From NCBI GenBank assembly GCA_030065855.1, contig JASJCT010000047.1, positions 1-64,000 of the forward strand: 64,000 bases of DNA, in the 5' to 3' direction. The position numbers and the translations under genes are program-made. This document shows, piece by piece, positions 34,987 through 44,036 of the stretch. The notes beneath the pieces are model-generated. The model searched no databases. It had not been told where the DNA came from and saw only the letters and a program-made list of their open reading frames with translations. Within the stretch, counting starts at the first letter, position 1, and each line of letters opens with the position of its first letter. This DNA is from Myxococcota bacterium. Its GTDB lineage: Bacteria; Myxococcota_A; Polyangia; JAAYKL01.

Positions 34987-36420
34987 ATGGAGAGATACTT
35001 GCATAGGCCAGGCTTCAAGCTGATCGCCTTGAGCGTTGCGCTAGCCACTGCATTGTTTTCGTCAGCCTTGGCAGCCTATGATCAGCAGGTAAGCTCCAAC
35101 CTTTGGGCAGAGGGATACACGGTTTATACCCCGGGCGGTGGGACGATCTCCCGGCGACGCTTTGTCGAGGACCTTCACTTGGCTGCTTGGCATCTGGTGC
35201 CTGGATCTGCAGATCCCTACTACCGGGGCCCACGGCTCTCCATCGATCTCGCAATGCGGCTCAATACTGATTTCGGCATTGGAAAAAAGGAGAGCAGGCC
35301 TTCCCAGATCCTTCATTACGTCCCTGGACTGACACCTGTAGACGTCGAGATGCTGGTGGCCAATTTGAACATACAGGGACTTTGGCGAGATACGCTGGAC
35401 CTGCGGCTGGGGCGCCAGATTCGGATAGATACGCTCGGTTTCACTGCCTTTGACGGGGTTGAGGCGCGATTTCGCCTGCCCCTGGGGATCGACGTCGACA
35501 CCTATGTCGGGTATGAAGTTCGCGGCGGCCACACCCTGGGCTTTGACGCGCTCGAACTGGACGGCACGGACACGGGCGGTCGCCACGAGATGGAAGCGGA
35601 CAGATATCCAGATAGAACCGATCCAAAACCGCGACTGGTTATCGGTGCAGAAGTGTCTTTTCATCCCTGGTCCTGGTTGGATGCGGCTATTGATTACAGA
35701 GCGTTCGACCTCTTGGACACGGTATCAGATGAGCGGATAGGCGGACGCCTCGGCGTTGGTACCGACTCCATCCGGATTGATGCCCGGGCAGTGGGGTCGA
35801 CACTGCTGATGGCGCTCAGCGAAGTCGATGCCGAATTCGCCTTCACACCTTTCAGTGCGGTTGGCTTTTTTATCGATTATCACCTGTATCGTCCCGTGTT
35901 TGAGGCAGATTCCATATTCAATGTATTTGATCTAGCTGCCCAGAACGACTTGGGCAGCCGCGTAGAGCTGCGCCTGACCGAACAGTTATCTACAGCTGTT
36001 TGGGCATTTGTCCGCCTCTCTGATAACAGCGCGGGGATCGATGGAAACGCATCAGATGCCCTGCTCTCAGGCGCTGGCGGGGGTATTGGCGGGCGCTACA
36101 AGACAGGAACCCGGGAGCTCTCAGCTAGGGTGAGCATCCTACAAGAATGGGGAGAGCGCCGCATTGGTGGCGAGATCGGTATGGGACGCGGGTTTTTTAG
36201 AAGCCAGCGCCTCTGGCTCAGGTTTCGAGGGTCTGTGTGGCACATTGACGATGCGTTCTCTGAGCTGCTCGCGGGCAATCTCGCGGGGTATGTGTTTTCA
36301 GCGCGCCTGCGCATTTCCGAGGGCGCCCACCTGCTCGGAGAGTTCGAGCACTATGTAGGGAGCGAACGCGACCAGCGGTTTGTCGCGCTCATGCTCCTGC
36401 AGTTGGATTTGTGGCGATGA
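34987..36420 (+). CDS. Outer-membrane beta-barrel protein paired with a multihaem cytochrome
   Basis: A 477-residue protein with a signal peptide (KLIALSVALATALFSSALAA) and then alternating amphipathic strands to the end, which terminates in LQLDLWR. The pattern of Gly/aromatic-rich strands (for example DLRLGRQIRIDTLGF, FFIDYHLYRPVF) fits a porin-like barrel. Its stop overlaps the start of a 13-haem cytochrome, so the two proteins are made together. This layout suggests a porin-cytochrome conduit through the outer membrane like MtrB or OmbB partners (inference; no homology to those is claimed). The ATG at 34987 is chosen for the signal peptide; another in-frame ATG is at 34945. Confidence 0.75.
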   Translation: MERYLHRPGFKLIALSVALATALFSSALAAYDQQVSSNLWAEGYTVYTPGGGTISRRRFVEDLHLAAWHLVPGSADPYYRGPRLSIDLAMRLNTDFGIGKKESRPSQILHYVPGLTPVDVEMLVANLNIQGLWRDTLDLRLGRQIRIDTLGFTAFDGVEARFRLPLGIDVDTYVGYEVRGGHTLGFDALELDGTDTGGRHEMEADRYPDRTDPKPRLVIGAEVSFHPWSWLDAAIDYRAFDLLDTVSDERIGGRLGVGTDSIRIDARAVGSTLLMALSEVDAEFAFTPFSAVGFFIDYHLYRPVFEADSIFNVFDLAAQNDLGSRVELRLTEQLSTAVWAFVRLSDNSAGIDGNASDALLSGAGGGIGGRYKTGTRELSARVSILQEWGERRIGGEIGMGRGFFRSQRLWLRFRGSVWHIDDAFSELLAGNLAGYVFSARLRISEGAHLLGEFEHYVGSERDQRFVALMLLQLDLWR

Positions 36421-37538
36421 GGCGACTGGCATTATATTTTTCCCTGATGGCCGCAATCTGTGCGGGGCCAATGGTTTGGGGCGCAGCCAAAGGCAGCCTG
36501 TCAGGGGTATTACTGCCTGCGGCACGCCCGGCGGTCTTCGATACCCACGCGCGATGCCAGGCAGTGCAGACACAAAGCTGCGCTGTGTGTCATCCCAAGG
36601 CAGCGGGATCCCGGTGGGCATCGGAGCGGCTCGTACCGCCAATGGAGCGCTGTGCGCCGTGCCACGCGACCGTACGGGATGTCACCGTATCAACGCCGGT
36701 CACCGAGGCCTGCCGAAAGTGTCACAGCCGGCTCAAACAAGGAAACAGGCCAATTCGAGGCGATTATCCCAGGCCCAATATTCGCTTCTCCCACGCAGCC
36801 CATGCCAAGTCGACCCCTTGCAAGAGCTGTCACCCGCTCGCAGCGTCTGGTCAGGCCAGTAACGGTGCTTGGGATATCCCACCCATGCGACACTGCTACG
36901 AGTGCCACCGCCTATCCCAAGCGCCCCTTGCCTGTACCACCTGTCACCTTGCTGACAGGGACGGTCGCATGGTCACGGACTATCGGGAAAAGCGACTGAT
37001 TCCACCGGATTGGTTGAAAGGTCCGACCCACGGCGCGTCCTGGGTGGGACGCCATGCGACTACCGCGGGCGCAGATTCCAGTTTCTGTGCATCGTGCCAT
37101 CGGGAGTCGTTTTGCCGGGACTGCCACACCGGTCGACTTCGACCCCGCAACGTCCACCCCTCGGATTGGTTGAGCCTTCACGGCGTCAGCACGCGCCTGG
37201 ATAACCCCCGGTGCCGGGGTTGCCACAGGAAGCAATCTTTTTGTCTGACCTGCCACCGCAGAAGCGGTGTGGCACCGGACAGCCCGGCTAATGCGCGACC
37301 GGCTGGTTTGGGCAGGTATCACCGGAATATGCAGAATACTGAGCTCATGCAACGGGCGCGACGGGATATCACGACCTGTGTATCGTGCCACTCAGAGAGT
37401 TCGTGCATTGCCTGCCATGCCATACAAAAGCCCCATCCACCTAGGTTCCGCAGAAAATGCCGGGCCCTTGCTGCGAGGAACCGTCGCGCTTGCGCCAAGT
37501 GCCACACCGACGAAGCGTGGAAACGCTGCGACCACTAA
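36417..37538 (+). CDS. Thirteen-haem periplasmic c-type cytochrome
   Basis: A 373-residue protein with a signal peptide (RRLALYFSLMAAICAGPMVWGAA). It contains 13 CxxCH haem-binding motifs: CAVCH, CAPCH, CRKCH, CKSCH, CYECH, CTTCH, CASCH, CRDCH, CRGCH, CLTCH, CVSCH, CIACH and CAKCH. About one haem per 28 residues is the density of electron-wire cytochromes. It has no clear lipobox. The ATG overlaps the TGA of the barrel gene (ATGA), indicating translational coupling. A role in carrying electrons to or from the cell exterior is the leading inference; a periplasmic respiratory partner is the alternative. Confidence 0.9.
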   Translation: MRRLALYFSLMAAICAGPMVWGAAKGSLSGVLLPAARPAVFDTHARCQAVQTQSCAVCHPKAAGSRWASERLVPPMERCAPCHATVRDVTVSTPVTEACRKCHSRLKQGNRPIRGDYPRPNIRFSHAAHAKSTPCKSCHPLAASGQASNGAWDIPPMRHCYECHRLSQAPLACTTCHLADRDGRMVTDYREKRLIPPDWLKGPTHGASWVGRHATTAGADSSFCASCHRESFCRDCHTGRLRPRNVHPSDWLSLHGVSTRLDNPRCRGCHRKQSFCLTCHRRSGVAPDSPANARPAGLGRYHRNMQNTELMQRARRDITTCVSCHSESSCIACHAIQKPHPPRFRRKCRALAARNRRACAKCHTDEAWKRCDH

Positions 37539-37576
37539 ATTTTGTCTCAGCCCTGGCGGTGCGCTATAGTGTGGCC

Positions 37577-37870
37577 ATGCCGACCCTGATTCGATTTGCA
37601 CGCATCGCCCTTGTGTTGGGGGTGCTTTTATCCGTGGCGATCGGCGTTCCTTTAAAGGTGCTCGACACGAATGGGCTCAAGCGGGTTGAGCATCTCAATA
37701 AAGAACTGCAAACCCTGCGGGATACAAATCATCAACTGCGCCGGGAAAACGCTGCGTTGTCAGCAGAAATAAAGGCGTTCCACGCAGATCCTGAGTATAT
37801 CGAGAAAATCGCCCGGGATGAGCTGGGCATGGTCGGCCCCAGGGATATCGTCTACCAGTTTTCAGAGTAA
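37577..37870 (+). CDS. ftsB: Septum formation initiator FtsB/DivIC-like protein
   Basis: A 97-residue bitopic protein with one N-terminal membrane helix (about 5-27), a coiled coil (LKRVEHLNKELQTLRDTNHQLRREN in part, about 36-66) and the conserved end DPEYIEKIARDELGMVGP. Together these identify the FtsB/DivIC family that links FtsL and FtsQ at the division site. The start at 37577 is chosen because upstream residues are not part of the family. It follows the cytochrome by 38 bp and is followed by a terminator. Confidence 0.88.
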   Translation: MPTLIRFARIALVLGVLLSVAIGVPLKVLDTNGLKRVEHLNKELQTLRDTNHQLRRENAALSAEIKAFHADPEYIEKIARDELGMVGPRDIVYQFSE

Positions 37871-37897
37871 GAACAACAGACACCTAAACACATTCGG

Positions 37898-37928
37898 CAC
37901 CCCACCGACTTGCAGGGGGGTGTTTTCT
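37898..37928 (+). terminator. Intrinsic terminator after ftsB
   Basis: CACCCC (37898-37903) pairs with GGGGTG (37917-37922), followed by TTTTCTT. It lies 28 bp after the ftsB stop and before the CapD-type gene. Confidence 0.6.
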
Positions 37929-38018
37929 TGGTATTCTTTTGGTTCATGGTTGTTTTGTGGTAATAAAATACGACCAAAACACCTAAACGAAGAGGGATCG
38001 CGGGGGTCGAAATCAACG

Positions 38019-39935
38019 ATGAGTCGGTATTTTGCCAGAGGCGCACAGCTTTTTATTGATTTATTCTCGCTGTCAGCTGCCTATTGGTTTGCGTTTTTAT
38101 TTCGATATGAACTCGACCTAGATCTGCAGACGTATAAACTCCTGTTTTTTACTTGGCCCTATGTCGTAATCTTTAAATATCTGGTGCTCACCTTGTTTGG
38201 CGTACCGAGATTTTCTTGGCGCTACGTGGGCCTGCAAGAGGCCAAGCGAATTCTCTGGGCCCTTGGTACCACCACTGGGGTGCTCGTCCTGTTTCGATTT
38301 ATCCTTCCTTCCTTTGGCGGATACTCTGTGTTCCTGGTCATTCCCCTCGGCGTGCTGGCAGTGGATTTCGCGCTTTCATTTTTAGCCATTACAGGGGCGC
38401 GCGTCGTGCGCAGAATGCGGGCAGAGCGTGAAGAGCGGGACAAGCGACGGACTGCGTCGGTTTCAAGGAAGCGCACGCTGCTCATCGGCGCAGGGAGCGC
38501 CGGAGTAATGGTGGCTAAGGAAGTGGCGCAGAATCCGAATTTGGGCATCAAGGTAGTTGGATTTGTGGACGATGATATCCGCAAAATCGGTACCACGATT
38601 CAGGGACACCGCGTTTTGGGCGATACCACTTCTATGGCAGCTCTGGTCAATGAGCATCGCGTGGCCCAGGCGGTCATCACCATGGCGTCAGTACCTGGGT
38701 CGAAGATTCGACGGATCGTCCAAACCTGCAAGGAAATCTCCTTGATGGTTAAGATTATCCCAGGCATCTACGAGATTCTCGACGGACAGGTGAACCTGTC
38801 GCGGATCCGGGAGGTGACGATCGAGGATCTGCTCGGACGCGAGGCAGTGGAGCTCAACCTAGATGCGATTCAAGCGTTTATCACTGGCAAGCGGGTGTTG
38901 ATCACCGGCGCTGGCGGGTCCATTGGATCAGAGCTCTGTCGTCAAGTATCTCGGTTCAACCCGGAAACACTCGTGTTGGCTGAACAGGCGGAAAACGCGC
39001 TGTTCGACGTTCACGGAGAGCTCTCAGAAATAGCGGATAGGTGCGATATCATTCCAATCATCGCTGATATTTGTGATGCCAAGCGCATCGAGCAAGTTTT
39101 TAAGATTTATCGACCCCACGTGGTATTTCACGCGGCAGCGCATAAACACGTACCCATGATGGAATGGAATCCCGGAGAGGCGATTAAAAACAATGTATTC
39201 GGCACCAAGACCGTGGCCGACGCGGCAGATCGGTTTGGGTCGCAAGCTTTTGTAATGATTTCGACAGACAAAGCAGTCAACCCCACCTCGATTATGGGTA
39301 CCAGCAAGCGGGTAGCCGAGATATACGTCCAGGGATTGTCGAAAAGATCAACGACAAAATTTGTTGCGGTGCGCTTTGGAAACGTACTCGGCTCAGCCGG
39401 ATCTGTCATACCGACCTTTCAAAAACAGATTCAAAGTGGGGGACCGGTTACTGTGACCCATCCGGATATGAAGCGGTATTTCATGACGATTCCAGAGGCG
39501 TGCCAGCTCGTGATGGAGGCCGCGACCATGGGTAACGGAGGTGAAATCTTCGTGCTTGACATGGGAGAGCCGGTAAAAATTGTCGATCTCGCGCGGGATC
39601 TCATCCGCCTGTCTGGCTTTGGTCCAGACGAAATCGACATTGAATTCACTGGTGTTCGCCCCGGGGAGAAGCTCTTTGAGGAGCTCTCCACTGCTGGCGA
39701 AGACATGACCAAAACCCATCATCCCAAGATTTTCATTGGAAAAATCGCTTCCTATCCCCTTGAAAAAGTTCGCGCAGGTCTGGCTGAGTTAGACAGGATT
39801 GCCAACACGACTTCCTCAGAGGACGTGCGCGCGGCCCTTACACGGCTTGTTCCTGAAATGCGAGAGCCTGCTGATTCAGATCCACCACCTGCTATTTCAG
39901 ATCGACCTCCGACACGGGCCGAAACCCTGCATTGA
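38019..39935 (+). CDS. CapD/WbpM-type nucleoside-diphosphate sugar 4,6-dehydratase or epimerase
   Basis: A 638-residue membrane-bound polysaccharide enzyme. Four hydrophobic segments occupy about residues 10-125. A first Rossmann domain follows (LLIGAGSAGVMVAKE, then GFVDDD). The catalytic extended SDR domain (about 290-580) has VLITGAGGSIGSELCRQ and FHAAAHKHVPMME. Its active site reads STDKAVNPTSIMGTSKR, with Met in the usual Tyr position (MxxxK) as in WbpM-like enzymes. The end holds VRPGEKLFEEL. It likely makes a UDP-4-keto sugar for surface glycans. No other glycan gene is adjacent. Confidence 0.93.
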   Translation: MSRYFARGAQLFIDLFSLSAAYWFAFLFRYELDLDLQTYKLLFFTWPYVVIFKYLVLTLFGVPRFSWRYVGLQEAKRILWALGTTTGVLVLFRFILPSFGGYSVFLVIPLGVLAVDFALSFLAITGARVVRRMRAEREERDKRRTASVSRKRTLLIGAGSAGVMVAKEVAQNPNLGIKVVGFVDDDIRKIGTTIQGHRVLGDTTSMAALVNEHRVAQAVITMASVPGSKIRRIVQTCKEISLMVKIIPGIYEILDGQVNLSRIREVTIEDLLGREAVELNLDAIQAFITGKRVLITGAGGSIGSELCRQVSRFNPETLVLAEQAENALFDVHGELSEIADRCDIIPIIADICDAKRIEQVFKIYRPHVVFHAAAHKHVPMMEWNPGEAIKNNVFGTKTVADAADRFGSQAFVMISTDKAVNPTSIMGTSKRVAEIYVQGLSKRSTTKFVAVRFGNVLGSAGSVIPTFQKQIQSGGPVTVTHPDMKRYFMTIPEACQLVMEAATMGNGGEIFVLDMGEPVKIVDLARDLIRLSGFGPDEIDIEFTGVRPGEKLFEELSTAGEDMTKTHHPKIFIGKIASYPLEKVRAGLAELDRIANTTSSEDVRAALTRLVPEMREPADSDPPPAISDRPPTRAETLH

Positions 39936-39944
39936 GACATGAAT

Positions 39945-41129
39945 TCATCTTCGGCGTCTTTTCTTTGCAAATGAGGTTAATGCACTGGGCGATCCACTGC
40001 CCGGGTCGAGGATGAAACTGTCGATGGTTAGAAAAGCACCTTCCTCAACTTTCTGAGGCGTGACCCACACAACGGCTCTTCCAGCAACTTGGATCATCAC
40101 CCTTGTATCGAATGCAGTGGTTGCACTTTCGACCTCGTCGTCAGTTGTTACTTTGACCACTACCTCATCTGGCTGTTCTCCTGGAGAAACGCCAAATCCC
40201 ACTTCTTTTAGTTCTGGGCATTCTGGTATTCGCGGGATAGCGTCATTGAAAACAAGATACAACGAGCATTTCTCTTGTTGGAATTCCCTGGCCACAGCGT
40301 CCCCTGGCAGCTCACCCCAGGCAAAGTAAATCGGGGTTTTGGACGACAGCGACCACCTATAGGCGACCCGATCTCTTAGCCGCGGTATCTGCTTTTTGGT
40401 AATGAGTCTGCCGTCAGGTGATGTGTACAGATTCTTGCCTTCCGGATTGACCCTGGGATTACCGTTCTCGTCGCGAGCGGGCACATAGGACACAGCCTCC
40501 TTGAGCTTCATCCGGGATTTTCTGAAGTGCCGTTTCATGGCTACTAGGCTCTTGTGTGCGATAGGTACCGGGCTTTCAAAGTAGAATATCCGTGCGCCAA
40601 AGAGGGTTGTGACAGGTCGAGATCCCTTCGGGGGCCTTCCCGTATTCGCTCCTAAGCACTGCATCCCATCGATAAAACGGACCTTTGATCTGGGCGCGTG
40701 CAGAATAGCAGGTGTTTCGATATTGACCTTCCATTTTTGCCCATGTACCCCGGGTATATCCAGAGAAGCGATCGTTTCGGAGAACCAGGCTAGGACCGCT
40801 TTTGTTATCGCCGCTTTTTGTCGTGACATGTGGATCAGGGTCTGGCGATGGGCCGTGTCCCAAGGATCGAGCTCCTTGGCGGCTTTAAAGCAAAGGAGGT
40901 CCATTGGTGTGCCGTCAGGCCTGGCCAAGTAGGGTAGGGGTGTTTTCACTGTCGCCTTTGGCAAAACAAAAAAACCCGCAGCCCTAAACTCGGGTTCTTT
41001 GCCGGTCACATGCGTCTTTGGTAATGTGAGGGGAGGTTTCTTTGATGTCTGCGCGCTGCTGCATCCGCATACCAGAACCCCAATTACAGCAGAATATAAC
41101 GCAATCCAATTCAACGTTGCTTTGAGCAT
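39945..41129 (-). CDS. Uncharacterised lipoprotein
   Basis: A 394-residue predicted lipoprotein with a signal ending GVLVCGCSS. The mature part is basic and has no recognised domain; segments such as TPIYFAWGELPGD and the Arg-rich end (KKRRRR) stand out. It converges on the CapD-type gene, with 9 bp between stops, and is divergent from the PEGA-kinase gene. Confidence 0.72.
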   Translation of the reverse strand: MLKATLNWIALYSAVIGVLVCGCSSAQTSKKPPLTLPKTHVTGKEPEFRAAGFFVLPKATVKTPLPYLARPDGTPMDLLCFKAAKELDPWDTAHRQTLIHMSRQKAAITKAVLAWFSETIASLDIPGVHGQKWKVNIETPAILHAPRSKVRFIDGMQCLGANTGRPPKGSRPVTTLFGARIFYFESPVPIAHKSLVAMKRHFRKSRMKLKEAVSYVPARDENGNPRVNPEGKNLYTSPDGRLITKKQIPRLRDRVAYRWSLSSKTPIYFAWGELPGDAVAREFQQEKCSLYLVFNDAIPRIPECPELKEVGFGVSPGEQPDEVVVKVTTDDEVESATTAFDTRVMIQVAGRAVVWVTPQKVEEGAFLTIDSFILDPGSGSPSALTSFAKKRRRR

Positions 41130-41198
41130 CGACTCTCCTGAGCGTCCCTGTTTTCAGGGAAGCTACCACTCGCACGCGCGTCAAACAAGCAAGCTCAA

Positions 41199-42887
41199 AT
41201 GGCTTCTTTATTGTTTGACTTGTACAGGACAACTAAAAAAAATAATATAGACAGTAATTTAGCAGGTGGAGTGCGCATTTTGGGCGTTCAGACAGACCAC
41301 ACAGGCAAAGTCGTTGGACAGCGGTATCAGATCATTCAGTTGCTCGGCAAGGGGGGTATGGGCAGCGTCTACCTGGGAAGACACAAGGTCATTGGCAAAA
41401 AGGTAGCGATCAAATTTTTAAACGCTGAGCTTGTCGGCAAAGAGGATATCGTCAAGCGATTCTACCGGGAAGCACAGGCTGCAGCAGCAATAGGCCATAA
41501 GAACATTATCGACGTTGCAGATGTGGGTATCTCGGATGATGGTGAGCCGTACCTGGTGATGGAGTACTTGGTTGGCGAGAGCCTCTCCCAACTACTCGGT
41601 CGCATGGGTCCCATAGATCTGCCAGCTGCCTGTGGCATCCTGGAGCCAATCCTGGGTGCCCTATCTGCAGCCCATGAAATAGGTATTGTTCACCGGGACT
41701 TAAAGCCTGAGAATATTTTTTTGGTCAATCATAAAGATGCACCACCCACGGTAAAACTCATTGATTTCGGTATTTCAAAAATCAAGACAGGCGAACAGGA
41801 ACGCCAGCTGACCCGCACCGGAACCATGATCGGCACTCCGGATTACATGTCCCCAGAACAAGCCAGGGGTGTGGCTGATCTCGATGCCCGGTCTGATATT
41901 TACTCCCTCGGCGTCGTCCTATACGAAATGCTCACCGGTGGGCTGCCGTTCTTAGGGGAAAACTACAATGATCTGCTGATCAACGTGCTGACTGTTGAGC
42001 CCCGCTCTCCCCAATCGGTGAACCCCGAATTTCCAATGGCCGCATCTTCTCTCATCATGAAATCCTTAAGTAAGGATCCAGCGGACAGACCGCAGACAGC
42101 CGAGGAGATGCTGGAGGCGCTCAAACAGTTGGAAAATTACGACCGACGCCAGTCACGCCTGACGCAGCTGGCGTCATCGCTAGAGCAAAGCAGTGTCGCC
42201 GGTGGCGATCTGGGCGACCCGTTGAGCACAGTAGATAGTGCTGAAGTTGCTGCAAGTGCCCTGTCAGAAGTGGCCGCTGAGATCACACCACAGGCCTGGG
42301 TCGATACGAAAGGCCTGCAAAAATCAAACCGGCGTCTAAACGCTATCCTTGCCGCGCTCGCGATCATCGCCCTCTGTGGTGGGGGGATCGGCATCTTTTT
42401 ATATTTACGCGACACTTCCCCAACCCCTGCCACATCCATCCCAGTTCCAGTGAGCCCCCACCAAAAGGCGACGCCTCAGCTCTCTCCGCCGACGGTTCAA
42501 GCTTCGAAACCAACGGTCAAAATTACACTCATCGGGCTTCCCTCGGGTGCACAGATTTTTTACAAAGATGTCCCGGTTACAGCAACCCCATTTGAGGTGG
42601 CGCGCCAAAACACCGCTGCTTCAATCCGGATAGTCGCGGCTGGATTTGAACCAGTTGAAAAAACTGTCGTACCATTGGAAGATCTGGCAATAACATTAGA
42701 GATGAAGCCCCTAACTACCGAGGTGACTGCGCCGGATAAGCCAGCCGCAACGGTAAAAAAGAACAAAAAGAGGAAAGCCAAAGCCATACCGGCGCCAGAG
42801 CTTGAGAAACCAATGGAGCCAAAACAAACGCCAGATAAGTTTCGCAAAGGCAAACGGGGCACCAAGTTTAGTGATGAATTCGAGTAA
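41199..42887 (+). CDS. Transmembrane Ser/Thr kinase with periplasmic PEGA domain
   Basis: A PknB-type kinase of up to 562 residues. The kinase domain (about 40-315) is complete: GKGGMGSVYLG, Lys in VAIKFL, VHRDLKPENIF, IDFGISK and APD-type TPDYMSPEQ. A single membrane helix (about 387-408, LAALAIIALCGGGIGIFLYL) precedes a Pro-rich linker. A PEGA domain (about 445-510) follows, containing LIGLPSGAQIFYKD and RIVAAGFEPVEKTV, then a Lys-rich tail. The start is uncertain: no good ribosome site precedes the ATG at 41199, and in-frame GTG/TTG codons near 41269 follow a GGTGGA. A small membrane protein gene begins 18 bp downstream and is probably coexpressed. Confidence 0.9.
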   Translation: MASLLFDLYRTTKKNNIDSNLAGGVRILGVQTDHTGKVVGQRYQIIQLLGKGGMGSVYLGRHKVIGKKVAIKFLNAELVGKEDIVKRFYREAQAAAAIGHKNIIDVADVGISDDGEPYLVMEYLVGESLSQLLGRMGPIDLPAACGILEPILGALSAAHEIGIVHRDLKPENIFLVNHKDAPPTVKLIDFGISKIKTGEQERQLTRTGTMIGTPDYMSPEQARGVADLDARSDIYSLGVVLYEMLTGGLPFLGENYNDLLINVLTVEPRSPQSVNPEFPMAASSLIMKSLSKDPADRPQTAEEMLEALKQLENYDRRQSRLTQLASSLEQSSVAGGDLGDPLSTVDSAEVAASALSEVAAEITPQAWVDTKGLQKSNRRLNAILAALAIIALCGGGIGIFLYLRDTSPTPATSIPVPVSPHQKATPQLSPPTVQASKPTVKITLIGLPSGAQIFYKDVPVTATPFEVARQNTAASIRIVAAGFEPVEKTVVPLEDLAITLEMKPLTTEVTAPDKPAATVKKNKKRKAKAIPAPELEKPMEPKQTPDKFRKGKRGTKFSDEFE

Positions 42888-42905
42888 GGCACATCAGGAG
42901 GTCGA

Positions 42906-43367
42906 TTGAGGTACTGTTTATTTAGAAGAACCGGCGTGACCGGGTGTCTGATTCTGTTTGTGGTTGTTCTATCCAGCGCGTCAAATGCAGACGATACTGC
43001 TGTCCTGTCGGTTGAGGGATCTGATATATCTCAGGATGTAACGTCTCACCAACGAACGTCAAGCATGCGACTATCCGGATTGTTTTGGACCGGGCTTACC
43101 GGAACCGCGGCAACAGGGGTGGCTTCTGGCGTGTTCCTGATCCTGGCCAATAGCAAGGCCAATAAATATGAAGACGGCAATCGCCAAGACATCGAGTTGA
43201 AAACCGACGCCGAGCGATTTGGATGGCTAGGTGTTGGATTGGGCATTGGCGCGGGTGTCTTTGCCGCAGTGACCACTGTGTTTTTTGTGGCCGACAAGAA
43301 CAAGCATACAAGGGAGGCCGCGGTAAGCGCGACAGTCCTGCCTGGAACCCTCGTGTTCAGGTTCTGA
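42906..43367 (+). CDS. Small membrane protein coupled to the PEGA-kinase
   Basis: A 153-residue protein starting at a TTG directly behind AGGAGG (42896-42901); no ATG fits the frame. It has an N-terminal signal-like segment, then two further hydrophobic helices (about 55-80 and 105-130), with Gly-rich faces. No family recognised. Its place 18 bp after the kinase gene suggests it is a kinase partner or substrate in the envelope (inference). Confidence 0.65.
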   Translation: MRYCLFRRTGVTGCLILFVVVLSSASNADDTAVLSVEGSDISQDVTSHQRTSSMRLSGLFWTGLTGTAATGVASGVFLILANSKANKYEDGNRQDIELKTDAERFGWLGVGLGIGAGVFAAVTTVFFVADKNKHTREAAVSATVLPGTLVFRF

Positions 43368-43433
43368 GTTGTAAAACCATACAATGCAACAATGCCATCA
43401 ATGCTTATAGAGAGGGGTTAGGAAGGCGATTAA

Positions 43434-43928
43434 ATGACGACACTGCAACGGCAAACCAGAAGCATCACGTGCGCTTTCTATTTTGCGATATTCGCTACTG
43501 GATGCAACTGGTATGGCTTGTCTAATCCAGTGACAGACACAGACTCTGGTACAGATAGCGATACTGACACTGACACTGACACTGACACCGACACCGACAC
43601 CGACACTGACACTGACACCGAGAGTGAAACCGAAACCGAATCCGAGAGTGATACAGACACCGGGACAGAGACAGACACCGGCACCGACACCGAGAGTGAA
43701 ACCGAAACCGAAACCGAGACCGAGACCGAATCTGAAACTGGCATTGACACAGACACCAGCACAGACACAGACACCAGCACAGACACCAGCACAGATACAG
43801 ACACCGGGACAGAGACAGACACCAGCACAGACACAGACACCGGCACAGACACGGACACTGATACCAACACTGACACTGACACCGACACCGACACTGACAC
43901 TGCCAAGGATGCGATGGTTTCGATTTGA
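43434..43928 (+). CDS. Truncated Thr-Asp repeat lipoprotein
   Basis: A 164-residue frame with a signal ending FATGC, then ~125 residues of Thr/Asp/Ser/Glu repeats, and a stop only a few residues beyond. The other Thr-Asp lipoproteins here carry folded domains after the spacer; this one has none, so it is probably the 5-prime remnant of a longer gene. The downstream 43929-44036 shows no continuing domain in any frame. Confidence 0.6.
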   Translation: MTTLQRQTRSITCAFYFAIFATGCNWYGLSNPVTDTDSGTDSDTDTDTDTDTDTDTDTDTDTESETETESESDTDTGTETDTGTDTESETETETETETESETGIDTDTSTDTDTSTDTSTDTDTGTETDTSTDTDTGTDTDTDTNTDTDTDTDTDTAKDAMVSI

Positions 43929-44036
43929 TAACCTGTAGAGGATGATGGTGCATCAGAGGATTTAAAGGTTAGGTTATGGGTGGGTACACGCATCCAGCGG
44001 CGTCACGAGCGGATGGTTGCAGATCGGAGGGTCATT

